A stretch of DNA of 64,000 nucleotides from positions 186,001 to 250,000 of the forward strand of contig NZ_VTOW01000005.1 in the NCBI RefSeq assembly GCF_012184425.1, read 5' to 3'. Of this stretch, positions 8,167 through 17,136 are shown piece after piece (positions within the stretch are counted from its first letter, which is position 1; every line of letters begins with the position of its first letter). The stretch is from Candidatus Manganitrophus noduliformans. Its GTDB lineage: Bacteria > Nitrospirota > Nitrospiria > SBBL01 > Manganitrophaceae. The notes below the pieces were generated by a model. The model saw only the letters and a list, made by a program, of their open reading frames with translations, ran no database searches and had not been told where the DNA came from. A program made the translations under genes and the position numbers.

Positions 8167-9363
8167 ATGCTTTCAGGAAAAAAAATTCTCCTTGGAATCA
8201 CGGGAAGCATTGCCGCCTACAAATCGCTCCAGATTCTCCGTGATTTGAAATCAATGGGGGCCGACGTCCAGGTCGTTCTCACCCCGACCGCCCACCGGTT
8301 TGTCCCCCCCCTGACCCTCCAGGTTTTTTCGGGACGGCCCGTCTTCACCGATCTTTTCGACCCGCATGAAGAGGTCCTTCATCTGACCCTGGCCGAGAAG
8401 GCCGATCTGATCTTGATCGCCCCTGCCACCGCCCACTTCATCGCCAAAATGGCGGTTGGCCTGGCCGATGACCTTTTGGGAAATCTGCTGCTGGCGGCAT
8501 CCGCTCCCATCCTCATCGCCCCTGCCATGGACGTCGGAATGTGGGATCACCCGGCCGTCAAAGAGAATGTCTCCCTTCTTCAGAAACGGGGCGCCCAGAT
8601 CATCGAGCCGGAGGTCGGTCCCCTTGCTTCCGGCAAGGAGGGAAAAGGGAGGCTGGCGGATGAAAAGATCATCCTTGAAAGGGTTATCTCCCTCCTCGCT
8701 TCGGAGCGCCCATTAACGGGAGAGGTCGTTCTCGTGACGGCGGGACCGACGCAAGAGCCGATCGATCCTGTCCGTTTTATCTCGAATCGATCTTCCGGAA
8801 AGATGGGCTATGCGTTGGCTCGCGTCTCCCGGGAGTGGGGGGCGCGGGTCATTTTGGTCAGCGGTCCGACACTGTTGCCTGCGCCTCCGGGGGTCGAGCG
8901 GATCATCGTTCGGACTGCGGAGGAGATGAAGAAAGCGGTTGAAGCGCGCTACAGCGAAGCCACGGTCGTCCTAATGGCGGCCGCCGTCAGCGACTACCAG
9001 CCTGTGGCGGTTTCCCCGCAAAAAATGAAAAAGAGCGGCGAGGCCCTATCGATTCGCTTAAGAGAGACAGAAGATATCTTAGCGGGATTACGGCTTCGAA
9101 AAGAAAAGAGGATCATCGTCGGTTTTGCCGCGGAGACCGACGCCCTGGTTGAAAACGCTCGGAAAAAGCTGTTCAGGAAAGGGTTGGATTTGATCGTGGC
9201 GAACGATGTCACCCAGGAGGGTGCCGGATTTGATGTGGAAACAAATATCGCACAACTCATTGATTCAAAAGGAAGAATAACACCCCTTCCGAAAATGTCC
9301 AAAGAGGCGCTTGCCCGGTATATCCTGGAGGAGGTTGTCCGGCTCAAAACGGACGTTTCTTGA
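8167..9363 (+). CDS. coaBC: bifunctional phosphopantothenoylcysteine decarboxylase/synthetase
   Basis: Two steps of coenzyme A synthesis. I start at ATG 8167 (MLSGKKILLGITGSIAAYK) because this matches the family N-terminus; the frame is open back to 8104. CoaC flavodomain residues 1-185: GSIAAYK, His72 before LTLAEKADLILIAPATAHF, and APAMDVGMW at 118-126. CoaB from about 190: TAGPTQEPIDPVRFISNRSSGKMGYALA. Odd points: the usual PATAN reads PATAH, the usual PxMN reads PAMD (Asp122), and the position of the E. coli active-site Cys in ACGExGxGRM reads LASGKEGKGRL (Ser155). I recall similar PAMD/LASG variants in other phyla, so it is probably functional. Confidence 0.95.
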   Translation: MLSGKKILLGITGSIAAYKSLQILRDLKSMGADVQVVLTPTAHRFVPPLTLQVFSGRPVFTDLFDPHEEVLHLTLAEKADLILIAPATAHFIAKMAVGLADDLLGNLLLAASAPILIAPAMDVGMWDHPAVKENVSLLQKRGAQIIEPEVGPLASGKEGKGRLADEKIILERVISLLASERPLTGEVVLVTAGPTQEPIDPVRFISNRSSGKMGYALARVSREWGARVILVSGPTLLPAPPGVERIIVRTAEEMKKAVEARYSEATVVLMAAAVSDYQPVAVSPQKMKKSGEALSIRLRETEDILAGLRLRKEKRIIVGFAAETDALVENARKKLFRKGLDLIVANDVTQEGAGFDVETNIAQLIDSKGRITPLPKMSKEALARYILEEVVRLKTDVS

Positions 9364-9387
9364 CTTTTTACCCTGATTTGTTATGAT
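9360..9387 (+). promoter_or_regulatory. candidate promoter of the TPR-Roadblock-aroQ genes
   Basis: TTGACT (9360-9365), 16-nt spacer, TATGAT (9382-9387), starting at the coaBC stop codon and about 28 nt before the ATG at 9415. Each hexamer has one mismatch to consensus. Confidence 0.5.
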
Positions 9388-9414
9388 CTTCAAAATTATC
9401 TCTTTGAGCTGAAA

Positions 9415-10596
9415 ATGTCTGATAAAATCGTTTCTCCCGAAATCGTGAAGCTGATGGACAAGATCACGCAGAATCCGACATCGCGTCTTTTTGTCCCATT
9501 GGCGGAGGAATATCTGAAGTGCGAGATGGTCGATGAGGCCATTATCGTATTGGTGGAGGGAATTAAAAACCACCCCAGTTATGTCGCTGCACGGGTCATG
9601 CTTGGGAAGACTTACCTGCAGAAGGACCAGATCCCGGAAGCGCAAGCAGAGTTTGAACAGGTGATCGCGATTAATTCTGATAATATTCTTGCACACAAAA
9701 AGCTGGCGATGATTTACCAGGGACAGGGACAACTACAGAGAGCCCTGGAGGCCTGCAAAAAGGTATTGGTCATCGACCCTTCCGATAAAGAAGCGAAGGG
9801 GCTGGTAGGAGTCCTCGAAAAGTCGGTCGCTTCCAGCGCACAGGCGGAAGAGGCGGCCGTTCTTTCGAGTTCGCCCGTTTCGTCTGAGCCGAGCCCGGCG
9901 AGTGAAGCTGAAATGAAGGAAGCCGATCCGGCCCCTCCGGTTGAGTCGGCATTCCCTGTTGAAATAAATCATGCCTCTTCCCAAGAAATGCAGATCGAAG
10001 AAGCCCCGATGCCCGTTGAATCGTCCGCTCCGGTCGATGAACTCGCGTTCGGAGTTCAAGCGGAACCGGTGATCCCCGCCGGTTCGGGAGTCAACGTCCC
10101 GGAGGTTTTTGAAAATCAAAACCCGGCCGCGGCGTATGATGAAAGGGTCGCGGAAGCGCCGATTGAAATTCCCGCTATTGCGGAGAACGGATTTGCCGAG
10201 GAGGATTCGTGGGAGGGGGATAAAACGGTGGTGGGCGGGTTTGAGATTCCTTCGATGGAGAAAGAACCGCTTTCTTCTCCCGGTTTGGAAATCTCGCCGA
10301 CCTCCGATGAAAACGATAAGAAAGAAGAGTCGCTTCTTTCGACGACGCTCGCTTCTCTTTATATGAGCCAGGGGCATTATCAGCAGGCGGCGGATGTATA
10401 TCAAAAGTTGTTGGCGCGAGACCCTTCCGATGAAGAAAGCAGGCAAGGTCTTGAAAAGGCCCTTCAGTCCCTTTTGCTCAAACAGGGAGGGGGCGGGGCT
10501 TCCCAAGAAAGTTCCGGAGCTGACGATCCGAAAAAGAAGAAGGCCCAACGCCTCCAATCTTGGCTCGATTCCATCCGGAAAAAAAATGAATCTTAA
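9415..10596 (+). CDS. tetratricopeptide repeat protein with acidic linker
   Basis: A 393-residue cytoplasmic protein without signal peptide. Residues about 10-140 contain three to four TPRs (e.g. PSYVAARVMLGKTYLQKD; NILAHKKLAMIYQGQGQLQRA). Residues about 145-300 are a Pro/Ala/Glu-rich disordered linker. A last TPR (LASLYMSQGHYQQAADVYQKL) lies near 325-345, before a basic tail. The final 11 nt overlap the Roadblock gene, so the two are translationally coupled. In several phyla TPR proteins pair with Roadblock/small-GTPase modules; no GTPase is in the window. Exact role unknown. Confidence 0.8.
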   Translation: MSDKIVSPEIVKLMDKITQNPTSRLFVPLAEEYLKCEMVDEAIIVLVEGIKNHPSYVAARVMLGKTYLQKDQIPEAQAEFEQVIAINSDNILAHKKLAMIYQGQGQLQRALEACKKVLVIDPSDKEAKGLVGVLEKSVASSAQAEEAAVLSSSPVSSEPSPASEAEMKEADPAPPVESAFPVEINHASSQEMQIEEAPMPVESSAPVDELAFGVQAEPVIPAGSGVNVPEVFENQNPAAAYDERVAEAPIEIPAIAENGFAEEDSWEGDKTVVGGFEIPSMEKEPLSSPGLEISPTSDENDKKEESLLSTTLASLYMSQGHYQQAADVYQKLLARDPSDEESRQGLEKALQSLLLKQGGGGASQESSGADDPKKKKAQRLQSWLDSIRKKNES

Positions 10597-10945
10597 AGAG
10601 AATCTGAAGAAAATCTCCGAGAAGGTGGACGATCTCAGGGGCATCGCCATTGCCGCCGCAGACGGCATTATTGTGGAGGAGCATCGGGTCGATTCCTCGC
10701 TGGATCTAACCTCCATTGTCGCGGAATGCGGGGCTCTCTGGAAGTCGGCCGAGAAGGCCAGTCAGTCTGTCGAGCTCGGCGCGAGCGAGGAAATGACGAT
10801 CGTGACCGAGCGGGCGATTATCCTCGTCAAAAAAATCAACCCTGAATATTTCCTGCTTCTGGTCGTCGCTTCAGAAAAGAACTTTGGGAAGGGAAGATTT
10901 CTCCTCAGAATGGAAGCCGCCACGTTGGTGGAGGAGTTGTCGTAG
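10586..10945 (+). CDS. Roadblock/LC7 domain protein
   Basis: A 119-residue protein. I choose ATG 10586 ([19 protein letters not shown]), which overlaps the end of the TPR gene by 11 nt; earlier in-frame sequence belongs to the TPR gene. The pattern of a first helix, [15 protein letters not shown], a central helix [10 protein letters not shown], then [16 protein letters not shown] and YFLLLVVAS is the Roadblock/LC7 (MglB-like) fold, which regulates small Ras-like GTPases or scaffolds complexes. It ends in a TAG that shares one base with the aroQ GTG start. No partner GTPase lies nearby. Confidence 0.8.
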   Translation: MNLKENLKKISEKVDDLRGIAIAAADGIIVEEHRVDSSLDLTSIVAECGALWKSAEKASQSVELGASEEMTIVTERAIILVKKINPEYFLLLVVASEKNFGKGRFLLRMEAATLVEELS

Positions 10946-11424
10946 TGGCTCGTATTCTTGTTCTGCACGGTCCGAACCTGAACTTGCTCGGGATCCGCGA
11001 ACCGGAACATTACGGGACGCTCCGATTGTCCGAGATCGACCGGCAGATCAGCGACCTTGCCGGTAAGGAGGGGGTCGCCGTTGAGATCTTCCAGTCCAAT
11101 TCCGAGGGGGCGCTCGTCGATCGAATCCAGCAAGCCTTGGGCAAGTTCGACGCCCTCGTAATCAATCCGGCCGCCTACACGCATACCAGCATCGCCATTC
11201 GGGATGCCATCCTTTCGGTCGGAATTCCAACGATTGAAGTCCATTTGTCCAACATTCATTCCAGAGAGGCTTTTCGGAGGACCTCCCTTATTTCCGACGT
11301 GGTCGTCGGCCAGGTATCGGGTTTCGGTCCGCAAAGTTATCTTTTGGGTTTCCTGGGCGCGATCGAGTATCTTCGAGGGCCGGTTCAAATTCGAAAGGGG
11401 AGAAAGAAAGGGGAAGGGAAGTGA
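10945..11424 (+). CDS. aroQ: type II 3-dehydroquinate dehydratase
   Basis: Third step of the shikimate pathway (3-dehydroquinate to 3-dehydroshikimate). 159 residues from GTG 10945. [20 protein letters not shown] carries Arg18/19 and catalytic Tyr23; [15 protein letters not shown] and [11 protein letters not shown] carry the substrate-binding and catalytic histidine segments. The C-terminus is slightly extended and basic. Overlaps by one base the Roadblock gene and by four bases efp (GTGA). The order aroQ-efp-accB-accC matches B. subtilis yqhS-efp-accBC. Confidence 0.96.
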   Translation: MARILVLHGPNLNLLGIREPEHYGTLRLSEIDRQISDLAGKEGVAVEIFQSNSEGALVDRIQQALGKFDALVINPAAYTHTSIAIRDAILSVGIPTIEVHLSNIHSREAFRRTSLISDVVVGQVSGFGPQSYLLGFLGAIEYLRGPVQIRKGRKKGEGK

Positions 11425-11981
11425 TTTCAACGAGCGATTTTAAGGGTGGAGCCAAAATTCAATTGGATGGAGACCCGTACACCATTGTGGAATATCAACA
11501 TGTAAAGCCCGGAAAGGGAGGCGCTTTCGTCCGGACAAAGCTGAAGAACCTCAAAACCGGAAACCTGCTGGAGCGAACCTTTCGTTCGGGGGAAAAATTC
11601 GAGCAGCCCGATCTTCTTGATCGGGAAATGCAATTCTTGTATGCGGAAGGTTCAGAGTACCATTTCATGGATAACAATACGTATGAACAATTGTTCATTA
11701 CCGCGGAGCAACTCGGCGCCGCGAAGGACTTTCTCAAAGAGAACATGGTGGTGAGGATTCTTTTCTTTCAGGGGAAGCCGCTCGGAGTAGACCTGCCTCT
11801 CTTTGTCGAGCTGAAAATCGTCGAAACAGATCCGGGAATCCGCGGCGATACGGCGACAGGCGGGACAAAGATTGCAAAGCTCGAGTCGGGTGGAACAGTC
11901 AAGGTGCCTCTCTATATTGAAGAAGGAACGATCATCAAGGTAGATACGCGGACAGGAACGTACGTTGAACGTGTGAAGTAG
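11421..11981 (+). CDS. efp: translation elongation factor P
   Basis: A 186-residue factor that rescues ribosomes at polyproline stretches. It begins at the GTG overlapping the aroQ stop. [18 protein letters not shown] opens domain I, and the loop [10 protein letters not shown] places Lys32 at the site post-translationally modified in other bacteria. C-terminal signature [19 protein letters not shown] is intact. No modifying enzyme gene (epmA, earP or ymfI type) is in the window, so the modification route is unknown. Confidence 0.97.
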   Translation: MISTSDFKGGAKIQLDGDPYTIVEYQHVKPGKGGAFVRTKLKNLKTGNLLERTFRSGEKFEQPDLLDREMQFLYAEGSEYHFMDNNTYEQLFITAEQLGAAKDFLKENMVVRILFFQGKPLGVDLPLFVELKIVETDPGIRGDTATGGTKIAKLESGGTVKVPLYIEEGTIIKVDTRTGTYVERVK

Positions 11982-12061
11982 CAATCGTTCGTTCCGACTC
12001 AATTCGGCTGCTGAGGCAGGGCCATTCACTTACTGAACTTGTGACACTGAAGAGAGCGATC

Positions 12062-12511
12062 ATGGACTTGAACGAAATTAGAAAATTGGCCGACCTGATG
12101 TCCGAGATGGCGCTCACTGAGATCGAGCTGGAAGAGGGCGGAAAACGGATTCGGCTCCGCAAAGAGGTTCTCTTCGGGGCGAAAGAAAGAGGCGCGGCGC
12201 AGGCCGCTGCGCCCCAAATCGAAAGAGAGACGGCGACCGCCATCGAGACGAAGGCGGCGGAAGAGGGGCGTTATGCGATCGTCCGCTCCCCGATCGTCGG
12301 GACCTTTTATAAATCGGCTTCACCCGATGCCGACCCTTACGTCGAGGTGGGCGACGTCGTAAAAAAGGGGCAGATCCTCTGCATTGTCGAAGCGATGAAA
12401 TTGATGAATGAAATCGAGTCGGACGTAGACGGCAAGGTCGCCGAGATTTGTGTGGAGGATGGGACGGCCGTCGAATATGGAAAACCTCTCTTTCGTATCG
12501 AGCCCCATTAA
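12062..12511 (+). CDS. accB: acetyl-CoA carboxylase biotin carboxyl carrier protein
   Basis: 149 residues from ATG 12062 ([13 protein letters not shown]); a GTG at 12041 is in frame but lacks the family start. An N-terminal helix, an Ala/Glu linker (about 40-68) and the biotinyl domain [23 protein letters not shown]. The biotin acceptor is Lys113 in [10 protein letters not shown]. It carries CO2 from AccC to AccA/AccD in fatty-acid synthesis. It sits with accC and 5 kb from a bioF-bioD cluster. Confidence 0.97.
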   Translation: MDLNEIRKLADLMSEMALTEIELEEGGKRIRLRKEVLFGAKERGAAQAAAPQIERETATAIETKAAEEGRYAIVRSPIVGTFYKSASPDADPYVEVGDVVKKGQILCIVEAMKLMNEIESDVDGKVAEICVEDGTAVEYGKPLFRIEPH

Positions 12512-12592
12512 CTTTCATCTTTTACTGCCGGCAAGCGAGACAAGTTTCCAGCCGATACTTCCGTCGTTTTTAGAACCCATGGGTTGAGCACT

Positions 12593-13951
12593 GTGTTTAA
12601 GAAAATTCTCATTGCGAATCGGGGAGAAATCGCTCTCCGGGTCATCCGAGCGTGCCGTGAGCTCGGGATTCAAACGGTGGCGATTCATTCGGAAGCCGAC
12701 GCCGCTTCGCTGCATGTGCGGCTTGCAGATGAGAGTGTCTGTGTCGGTCCGGCCGACGCCACCCTTTCTTACCGGAATATTCCGAATATCCTCAGCGCGG
12801 CCGAGATCACCGGCGCCGAAGCGATCCATCCCGGATATGGATTTCTGGCCGAAAACAGCCATTTTGCGGAAGTCTGCGAATCGGCCGGGATTAAATTCAT
12901 CGGCCCTTTTCCAGAGTGCATCAGCTTAATGGGGGATAAAGCGAAGGCGCGGGAGACGATGATGCGGAAGGGAGTCCCCGTCATCCCCGGCAGCGAAGGA
13001 AAGGTGACCAATGAGAAAGAGGCGATCGAGATCGCCAAAAAGATCGGCTACCCTGTTATTGTCAAGGCGGTTGCAGGAGGAGGCGGGCGGGGGATGCGGG
13101 TGGTCCACCGGCAGGAGGATCTTGCGAAATCGTTGCAGACGGCTCAGATGGAGGCGAAGACCGCTTTCGGCGATGATGGGGTGTACATCGAAAAATATTT
13201 CATCGACCCGCGCCACATCGAGGTTCAAGTTTTAGCGGACGAAAAGGGGAAAGTGATTTACCTCGGTGAGAGAGATTGCTCTATCCAACGAAGACATCAA
13301 AAGTTGATCGAAGAGAGTCCTTCTCCCGTTGTTGACGATCGGTTGAGGCGCGAGTTGGGGCGGGCGGCCTTGGATGCGGTCAGTGCTTCACATTATGTAA
13401 ATGCCGGAACCGTCGAGTTTCTCCTCGATAAAGATCATAATTTCTATTTTATCGAGATGAACACGCGGATTCAGGTCGAACATCCGATTACGGAGATGGT
13501 CAGCGGAATTGATTTGGTCAAAGAACAGATCAAGATTGCGGCGGGAAGATCGCTCGAATTCAAGCAGAGCCAGGTTAAGCTCCGCGGGCATAGCTTCGAA
13601 TGCCGGATTAATGCGGAAGATCCTGAAAAGTTCACCCCCTCCCCCGGAACGATTACCTCCTTTCATCTTCCCGGCGGGCCGGGCGTTCGGGTCGATTCGG
13701 CGATCTACTTGAATGGCGTTGTCACCCCGTATTATGATTCGTTGATCGCCAAATTGATCGTTCATGCCGGGACCCGCGATGAGGCGATCGCAAAGATGCG
13801 GGGAGCGCTCTCCGAGTTTGTCGTCGAAGGGATTAAGACGACCCTTCCGCTTCATAAACGCGTTTTTGATGATCCGGCTTTTATCAAGGGCCGTTTCTCA
13901 ACAAATTTTCTGGAACGTTTTTTATCATCCCTTTCTCTCCCTTTACAGTGA
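12593..13951 (+). CDS. accC: acetyl-CoA carboxylase biotin carboxylase subunit
   Basis: ATP-dependent carboxylation of the biotin on AccB. I choose GTG 12593 ([16 protein letters not shown]) because it fits the family N-terminus; TTG 12584 is also in frame. ATP-grasp features: [64 protein letters not shown], then [17 protein letters not shown]. 452 residues, normal length. Its TGA overlaps the thiE start region. Neither start has a convincing Shine-Dalgarno sequence. Confidence 0.97.
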   Translation: MFKKILIANRGEIALRVIRACRELGIQTVAIHSEADAASLHVRLADESVCVGPADATLSYRNIPNILSAAEITGAEAIHPGYGFLAENSHFAEVCESAGIKFIGPFPECISLMGDKAKARETMMRKGVPVIPGSEGKVTNEKEAIEIAKKIGYPVIVKAVAGGGGRGMRVVHRQEDLAKSLQTAQMEAKTAFGDDGVYIEKYFIDPRHIEVQVLADEKGKVIYLGERDCSIQRRHQKLIEESPSPVVDDRLRRELGRAALDAVSASHYVNAGTVEFLLDKDHNFYFIEMNTRIQVEHPITEMVSGIDLVKEQIKIAAGRSLEFKQSQVKLRGHSFECRINAEDPEKFTPSPGTITSFHLPGGPGVRVDSAIYLNGVVTPYYDSLIAKLIVHAGTRDEAIAKMRGALSEFVVEGIKTTLPLHKRVFDDPAFIKGRFSTNFLERFLSSLSLPLQ

Positions 13952-14664
13952 TGTTTCCGCTCTACTTCATTACAGACCCCTTTTTTTCTACAGTCAGAGA
14001 CAATAAACATCCTCCCGCGACACAACGTGATCCGCACAAATCGCTCCTGGACGCGGTGCGGCAGGCGATCGAGGGCGGGGCCCGTCTCATTCAGTATCGG
14101 GATAAGACCGGCGGGAGAAGGGAGATGTATGAAACCGCCAAGCAGCTTCGAAAAATGACGGCGGAGCATGGGGCGGTCTTGATCATCAATGATCAGATCG
14201 ATCTCGCGTTGGCGGTGAAGGCCGACGGGGTCCACCTCGGCCAAGAGGACCTTCCCCTATGGATTGCCAGAAAGATCTTGGGGAACGAAGCGATTGTCGG
14301 CATTTCAACGCACACAGTGGAAGAGGCGATACACGCCGAATCGGAGGGGGCCGATTACATCGGTTTCGGTCCGATTTTTCAGACGCAAACCAAGGAAGAC
14401 GCCAGGGCCCCTGTTGGACTGGAGGCGATTGCCAAGGTCAAGCGGAAGGTGCGCATTCCGATCTATGCGATCGGAGGGATTCAACGATCCCATCTTTCCG
14501 ATTTGATCACGGCAGGAACCGACGGTGTGGCGGTAATCTCCGCCTTGGCCGGCGACGTGCGCGCCAACGTGGCGGAATGGCTTGGAATCTTTAAGCGATT
14601 CGGAAAGCTTGATCTTGACAAAACAGAGGAGAGGGGATACCCTACTTTTACAAAAGGTTTTTAG
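13951..14664 (+). CDS. thiE: thiamine-phosphate synthase
   Basis: Couples the thiazole and pyrimidine halves to thiamine phosphate. 237 residues starting at the ATG that shares its A with the accC stop. LIQYRDKTGGRREMYETA, INDQIDLALAVKADGVHLGQ, DYIGFGPIFQTQTKEDA and PIYAIGGI are the TIM-barrel phosphate and substrate motifs of ThiE. The C-terminus is extended by about 20 residues (DLDKTEERGYPTF). No thiamine riboswitch is visible; it probably relies on the accBC transcript. Confidence 0.93.
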   Translation: MFPLYFITDPFFSTVRDNKHPPATQRDPHKSLLDAVRQAIEGGARLIQYRDKTGGRREMYETAKQLRKMTAEHGAVLIINDQIDLALAVKADGVHLGQEDLPLWIARKILGNEAIVGISTHTVEEAIHAESEGADYIGFGPIFQTQTKEDARAPVGLEAIAKVKRKVRIPIYAIGGIQRSHLSDLITAGTDGVAVISALAGDVRANVAEWLGIFKRFGKLDLDKTEERGYPTFTKGF

Positions 14665-14669
14665 GTTTG

Positions 14670-14885
14670 ATGGTACGGAGACTTTATCTAAAAGTAGGTG
14701 ACTGGGTAATCCATGGTCAGTTTCCGGAGTGGGGAGAGGGCATGGTGGTCGAGGAGCGGAATTCCGAAGTTCTGGGAGGCCTCTGCATGGTTCGCGTTCT
14801 CTTCAAAGACGGAAAAGAGAGATCTTTCATCAATAATTTGGACGACCACAACTGCTGTTATTATGCGGGTGTCCGTCTCTCCTAG
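14670..14885 (+). CDS. DUF3553 family small protein
   Basis: A 71-residue protein. ATG 14670 follows the thiE stop by 5 nt. The pattern LKVGDWVIHGQFPEWGEGMVV...VLFKDGKERSFI resembles DUF3553, short SH3-like beta-barrel proteins also found in the CarD/UvrD C-terminal region (GDxVxHPxFGxGxV). That suggests nucleic-acid or protein binding, but no function is established. Directly precedes the HD-GYP response regulator. Confidence 0.65.
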   Translation: MVRRLYLKVGDWVIHGQFPEWGEGMVVEERNSEVLGGLCMVRVLFKDGKERSFINNLDDHNCCYYAGVRLS

Positions 14886-14923
14886 GTTTCGCATCCTTCC
14901 CGTGCGGCAGATAGAGATCCGGT

Positions 14924-16387
14924 ATGGCGCATGAAAAGATCTTGGTGGTGGATGACGAGGCGAATATCCGCCTTTTGTGCAGCGAGATCTTAACGCGTCA
15001 TGAGTATCTTCCAACCTGTGTGGACAGCCCGCACATGGCATTGCGGGCCGTGGAAGAAGAGAACTTTGACCTCCTGATGACCGACATTTCGATGCCGGAA
15101 ATGGACGGTCTTCAGCTTCTCCAATCGGTCCGAGAATTTCAACAAGACCTTCCTGCGATTATCATCACCGGCCACGGCCGACTTGATCAAGCGATCCACT
15201 CCCTCCATCTCGGCGCACAGGCGTTCATTGTGAAGCCGTTCACCCAGCAAGAACTCCTTCAGGCGATTCAGGAGACGTTGGAGAAGAATCGTCTGACGAA
15301 AGAAAATCTTCGCTTGAAGTTGCTTATGCCATTGTTTGAGATCAGCCAGAATCTTCTTCTGGAAGTCAATCCGACCGCGCTTTTTGAACAGATTGTGAAT
15401 GTCGCCTCCAAGGAGACAAAATCAGATCAAGCGATTTTATCTCTTAGAGATGATGTGAGCGGGGCGCTTGAGATAAAGGCCTCTTTTCCTCCGTTGGATC
15501 TCGGCAGCGACGGGATTGATCTTTTTAAGAAGATCGGACAGAAGACGATTGAAGGGATGGAAGCGATTATCCATGTGGAAGGGGGCAAGCTGGATGGGGA
15601 GTGTTCCGAACTTCTTGAGAGATGCGGTTTCTCCTCTTTGGTCTCGATCCCCCTTTCCTATCAAGGAAAGGTGCCGGCGGTTTTGAGTTTATTTAAAAGA
15701 GTCGATAATATCTCTTACAACCAGAGTGATATCGAACTCATTTCTATTCTTTCCGGACAGGCCGCCATCGCGATCGAGAACGCCAAGTTATTCGATCAGC
15801 TTGAAAGATCCCATTTTGAATCGATGAAGGCATTGGCCCAAGCCATTGAGGCAAAAGATCTTTATACCCGCGGCCACTGCGACAGGATGGTCGAATATGC
15901 ACTGGCGATTGCGGAGCGATTGGGACTCTCCGCCGAAGAAAAAAAACATCTCGGTTACGGCGCAGCGCTTCATGATATTGGAAAGATCGGCATCCATGAA
16001 CTCATTCTCAATAAGTCGGGAAAGCTGACGGATAAAGAATATGAGATCATGAAGGCGCATCCGATGTTGGGCGCCGAGATCATAAAGGGGGTGGATTTTT
16101 TAAGCCCTGTCGTTCCGATGATTTATTATCATCAGGAGCGGTATGACGGAAAAGGATATCCGGAGGGGCTCTCGGGCGAGCAGATTCCGATCGGCGCCCG
16201 AATCATTGCAATCTTGGATACCTTTGATGCGATGACCTCGGACCGCCCCTATCGAAAGGCTCTTCCGATGGAGGTTGCATTTGCGGAACTTCGTCGGTGT
16301 ACGGGAACCCAGTTTGATCCGACGATTGTCGAGACGCTCATTAAGATCATTCAAGAAGACCCACAGAACTCCTCCCACGCCCACTGA
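14924..16387 (+). CDS. response regulator with GAF and HD-GYP output
   Basis: A 487-residue signalling protein. Receiver domain 1-120 with acidic pocket Asp10/Asp11, phospho-acceptor Asp54 (MTDIS) and Lys104 (VKPF). A GAF domain spans about 145-290. The HD-GYP domain begins about 300: HD at 350-351 (GAALHDIGKIG) and ERYDGKGYPEGL at 405-416; the usual HHE reads HQE. HD-GYP proteins hydrolyse cyclic di-GMP (or bind it), so phosphorylation probably tunes this second messenger. No cognate kinase is adjacent; a hybrid kinase lies at 55.8 kb. Convergent with bioD. Confidence 0.93.
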   Translation: MAHEKILVVDDEANIRLLCSEILTRHEYLPTCVDSPHMALRAVEEENFDLLMTDISMPEMDGLQLLQSVREFQQDLPAIIITGHGRLDQAIHSLHLGAQAFIVKPFTQQELLQAIQETLEKNRLTKENLRLKLLMPLFEISQNLLLEVNPTALFEQIVNVASKETKSDQAILSLRDDVSGALEIKASFPPLDLGSDGIDLFKKIGQKTIEGMEAIIHVEGGKLDGECSELLERCGFSSLVSIPLSYQGKVPAVLSLFKRVDNISYNQSDIELISILSGQAAIAIENAKLFDQLERSHFESMKALAQAIEAKDLYTRGHCDRMVEYALAIAERLGLSAEEKKHLGYGAALHDIGKIGIHELILNKSGKLTDKEYEIMKAHPMLGAEIIKGVDFLSPVVPMIYYHQERYDGKGYPEGLSGEQIPIGARIIAILDTFDAMTSDRPYRKALPMEVAFAELRRCTGTQFDPTIVETLIKIIQEDPQNSSHAH

Positions 16388-16393
16388 TCTTCG

Positions 16394-17128
16394 TCACATT
16401 CGATCCGTGTCGATCCAGCGAAGGATCGCACTTTTCATCAATTCATTTCCCATCAATAATTTTTCAGACCGATGAATATCTTTCTCCCGGTTCCCGCTTT
16501 TCTTGAAGTAGGAAAGGGTGCCTAACAACGGGACGTCCGTTCGCTCAGCCAATATGGCCGGGTTTGTTTTGTCGGCCAGTGAGATGGACGGGACCGTTCG
16601 ATTGAATAAAACCCCTAGAAATCGAATTCCAAGTCCGGCTCCATGATGAAGGGTCAGAAGAGTATGATTGAGCGTTCCCAACCCGCTTCGGGCCACCAAA
16701 AGAGCAGGTAGATCGAAGAGACGAATGAGATCGGAAACATCAGCGTGGGTGGTGAGGGGGACCATCAATCCTCCCACGCCCTCAATAATCAGGAACGGGT
16801 GCCGCCGGCGAAGCCAGTCATATGCAATGAGGATTGTTTCCAGATCGATCTCTTTTTTTTCCAGAAGGGATGCCGCCCGTGGGGCGAGAGGGGCATGATA
16901 AACATAGGGGGTGATCATTTTGAATGGATCGTTTGCCCGTGCCGCGGTTTTAAGGTAGGGCGCATCGGATAACGTCAGCCGGCCGTTCCTTTTGCGGCAT
17001 CCGGTTTCAATCGGCTTCATGATTCCGACGTCGATTCCCATGGAGGAGAGCGCGCGTGCGATGGCCGCGGCGACCACGGTTTTCCCGATGCCGGTATCTG
17101 TTCCTGTAATGAAAAGGCCTTTTCCCAT
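16394..17128 (-). CDS. bioD: dethiobiotin synthetase
   Basis: ATP-dependent ring closure of 7,8-diaminopelargonate to dethiobiotin. 244 residues from ATG 17128 (MGKGLFITGTDTGIGKTVVA); the reading frame is open further upstream only because it overlaps the SDR gene. P-loop GTDTGIGKT at 8-16, KPIETGC, and EGVGGLMVPL segments are diagnostic. Last gene of bioF-SDR-bioD; bioA and bioB are not in the window. Confidence 0.95.
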   Translation of the reverse strand: MGKGLFITGTDTGIGKTVVAAAIARALSSMGIDVGIMKPIETGCRKRNGRLTLSDAPYLKTAARANDPFKMITPYVYHAPLAPRAASLLEKKEIDLETILIAYDWLRRRHPFLIIEGVGGLMVPLTTHADVSDLIRLFDLPALLVARSGLGTLNHTLLTLHHGAGLGIRFLGVLFNRTVPSISLADKTNPAILAERTDVPLLGTLSYFKKSGNREKDIHRSEKLLMGNELMKSAILRWIDTDRM

Positions 17129-17136
17129 CGGGTCTG

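Noticed and set aside
13951-14000. Thiamine riboswitch before thiE
   Set aside because: thiE begins within the accC stop codon, leaving no leader.
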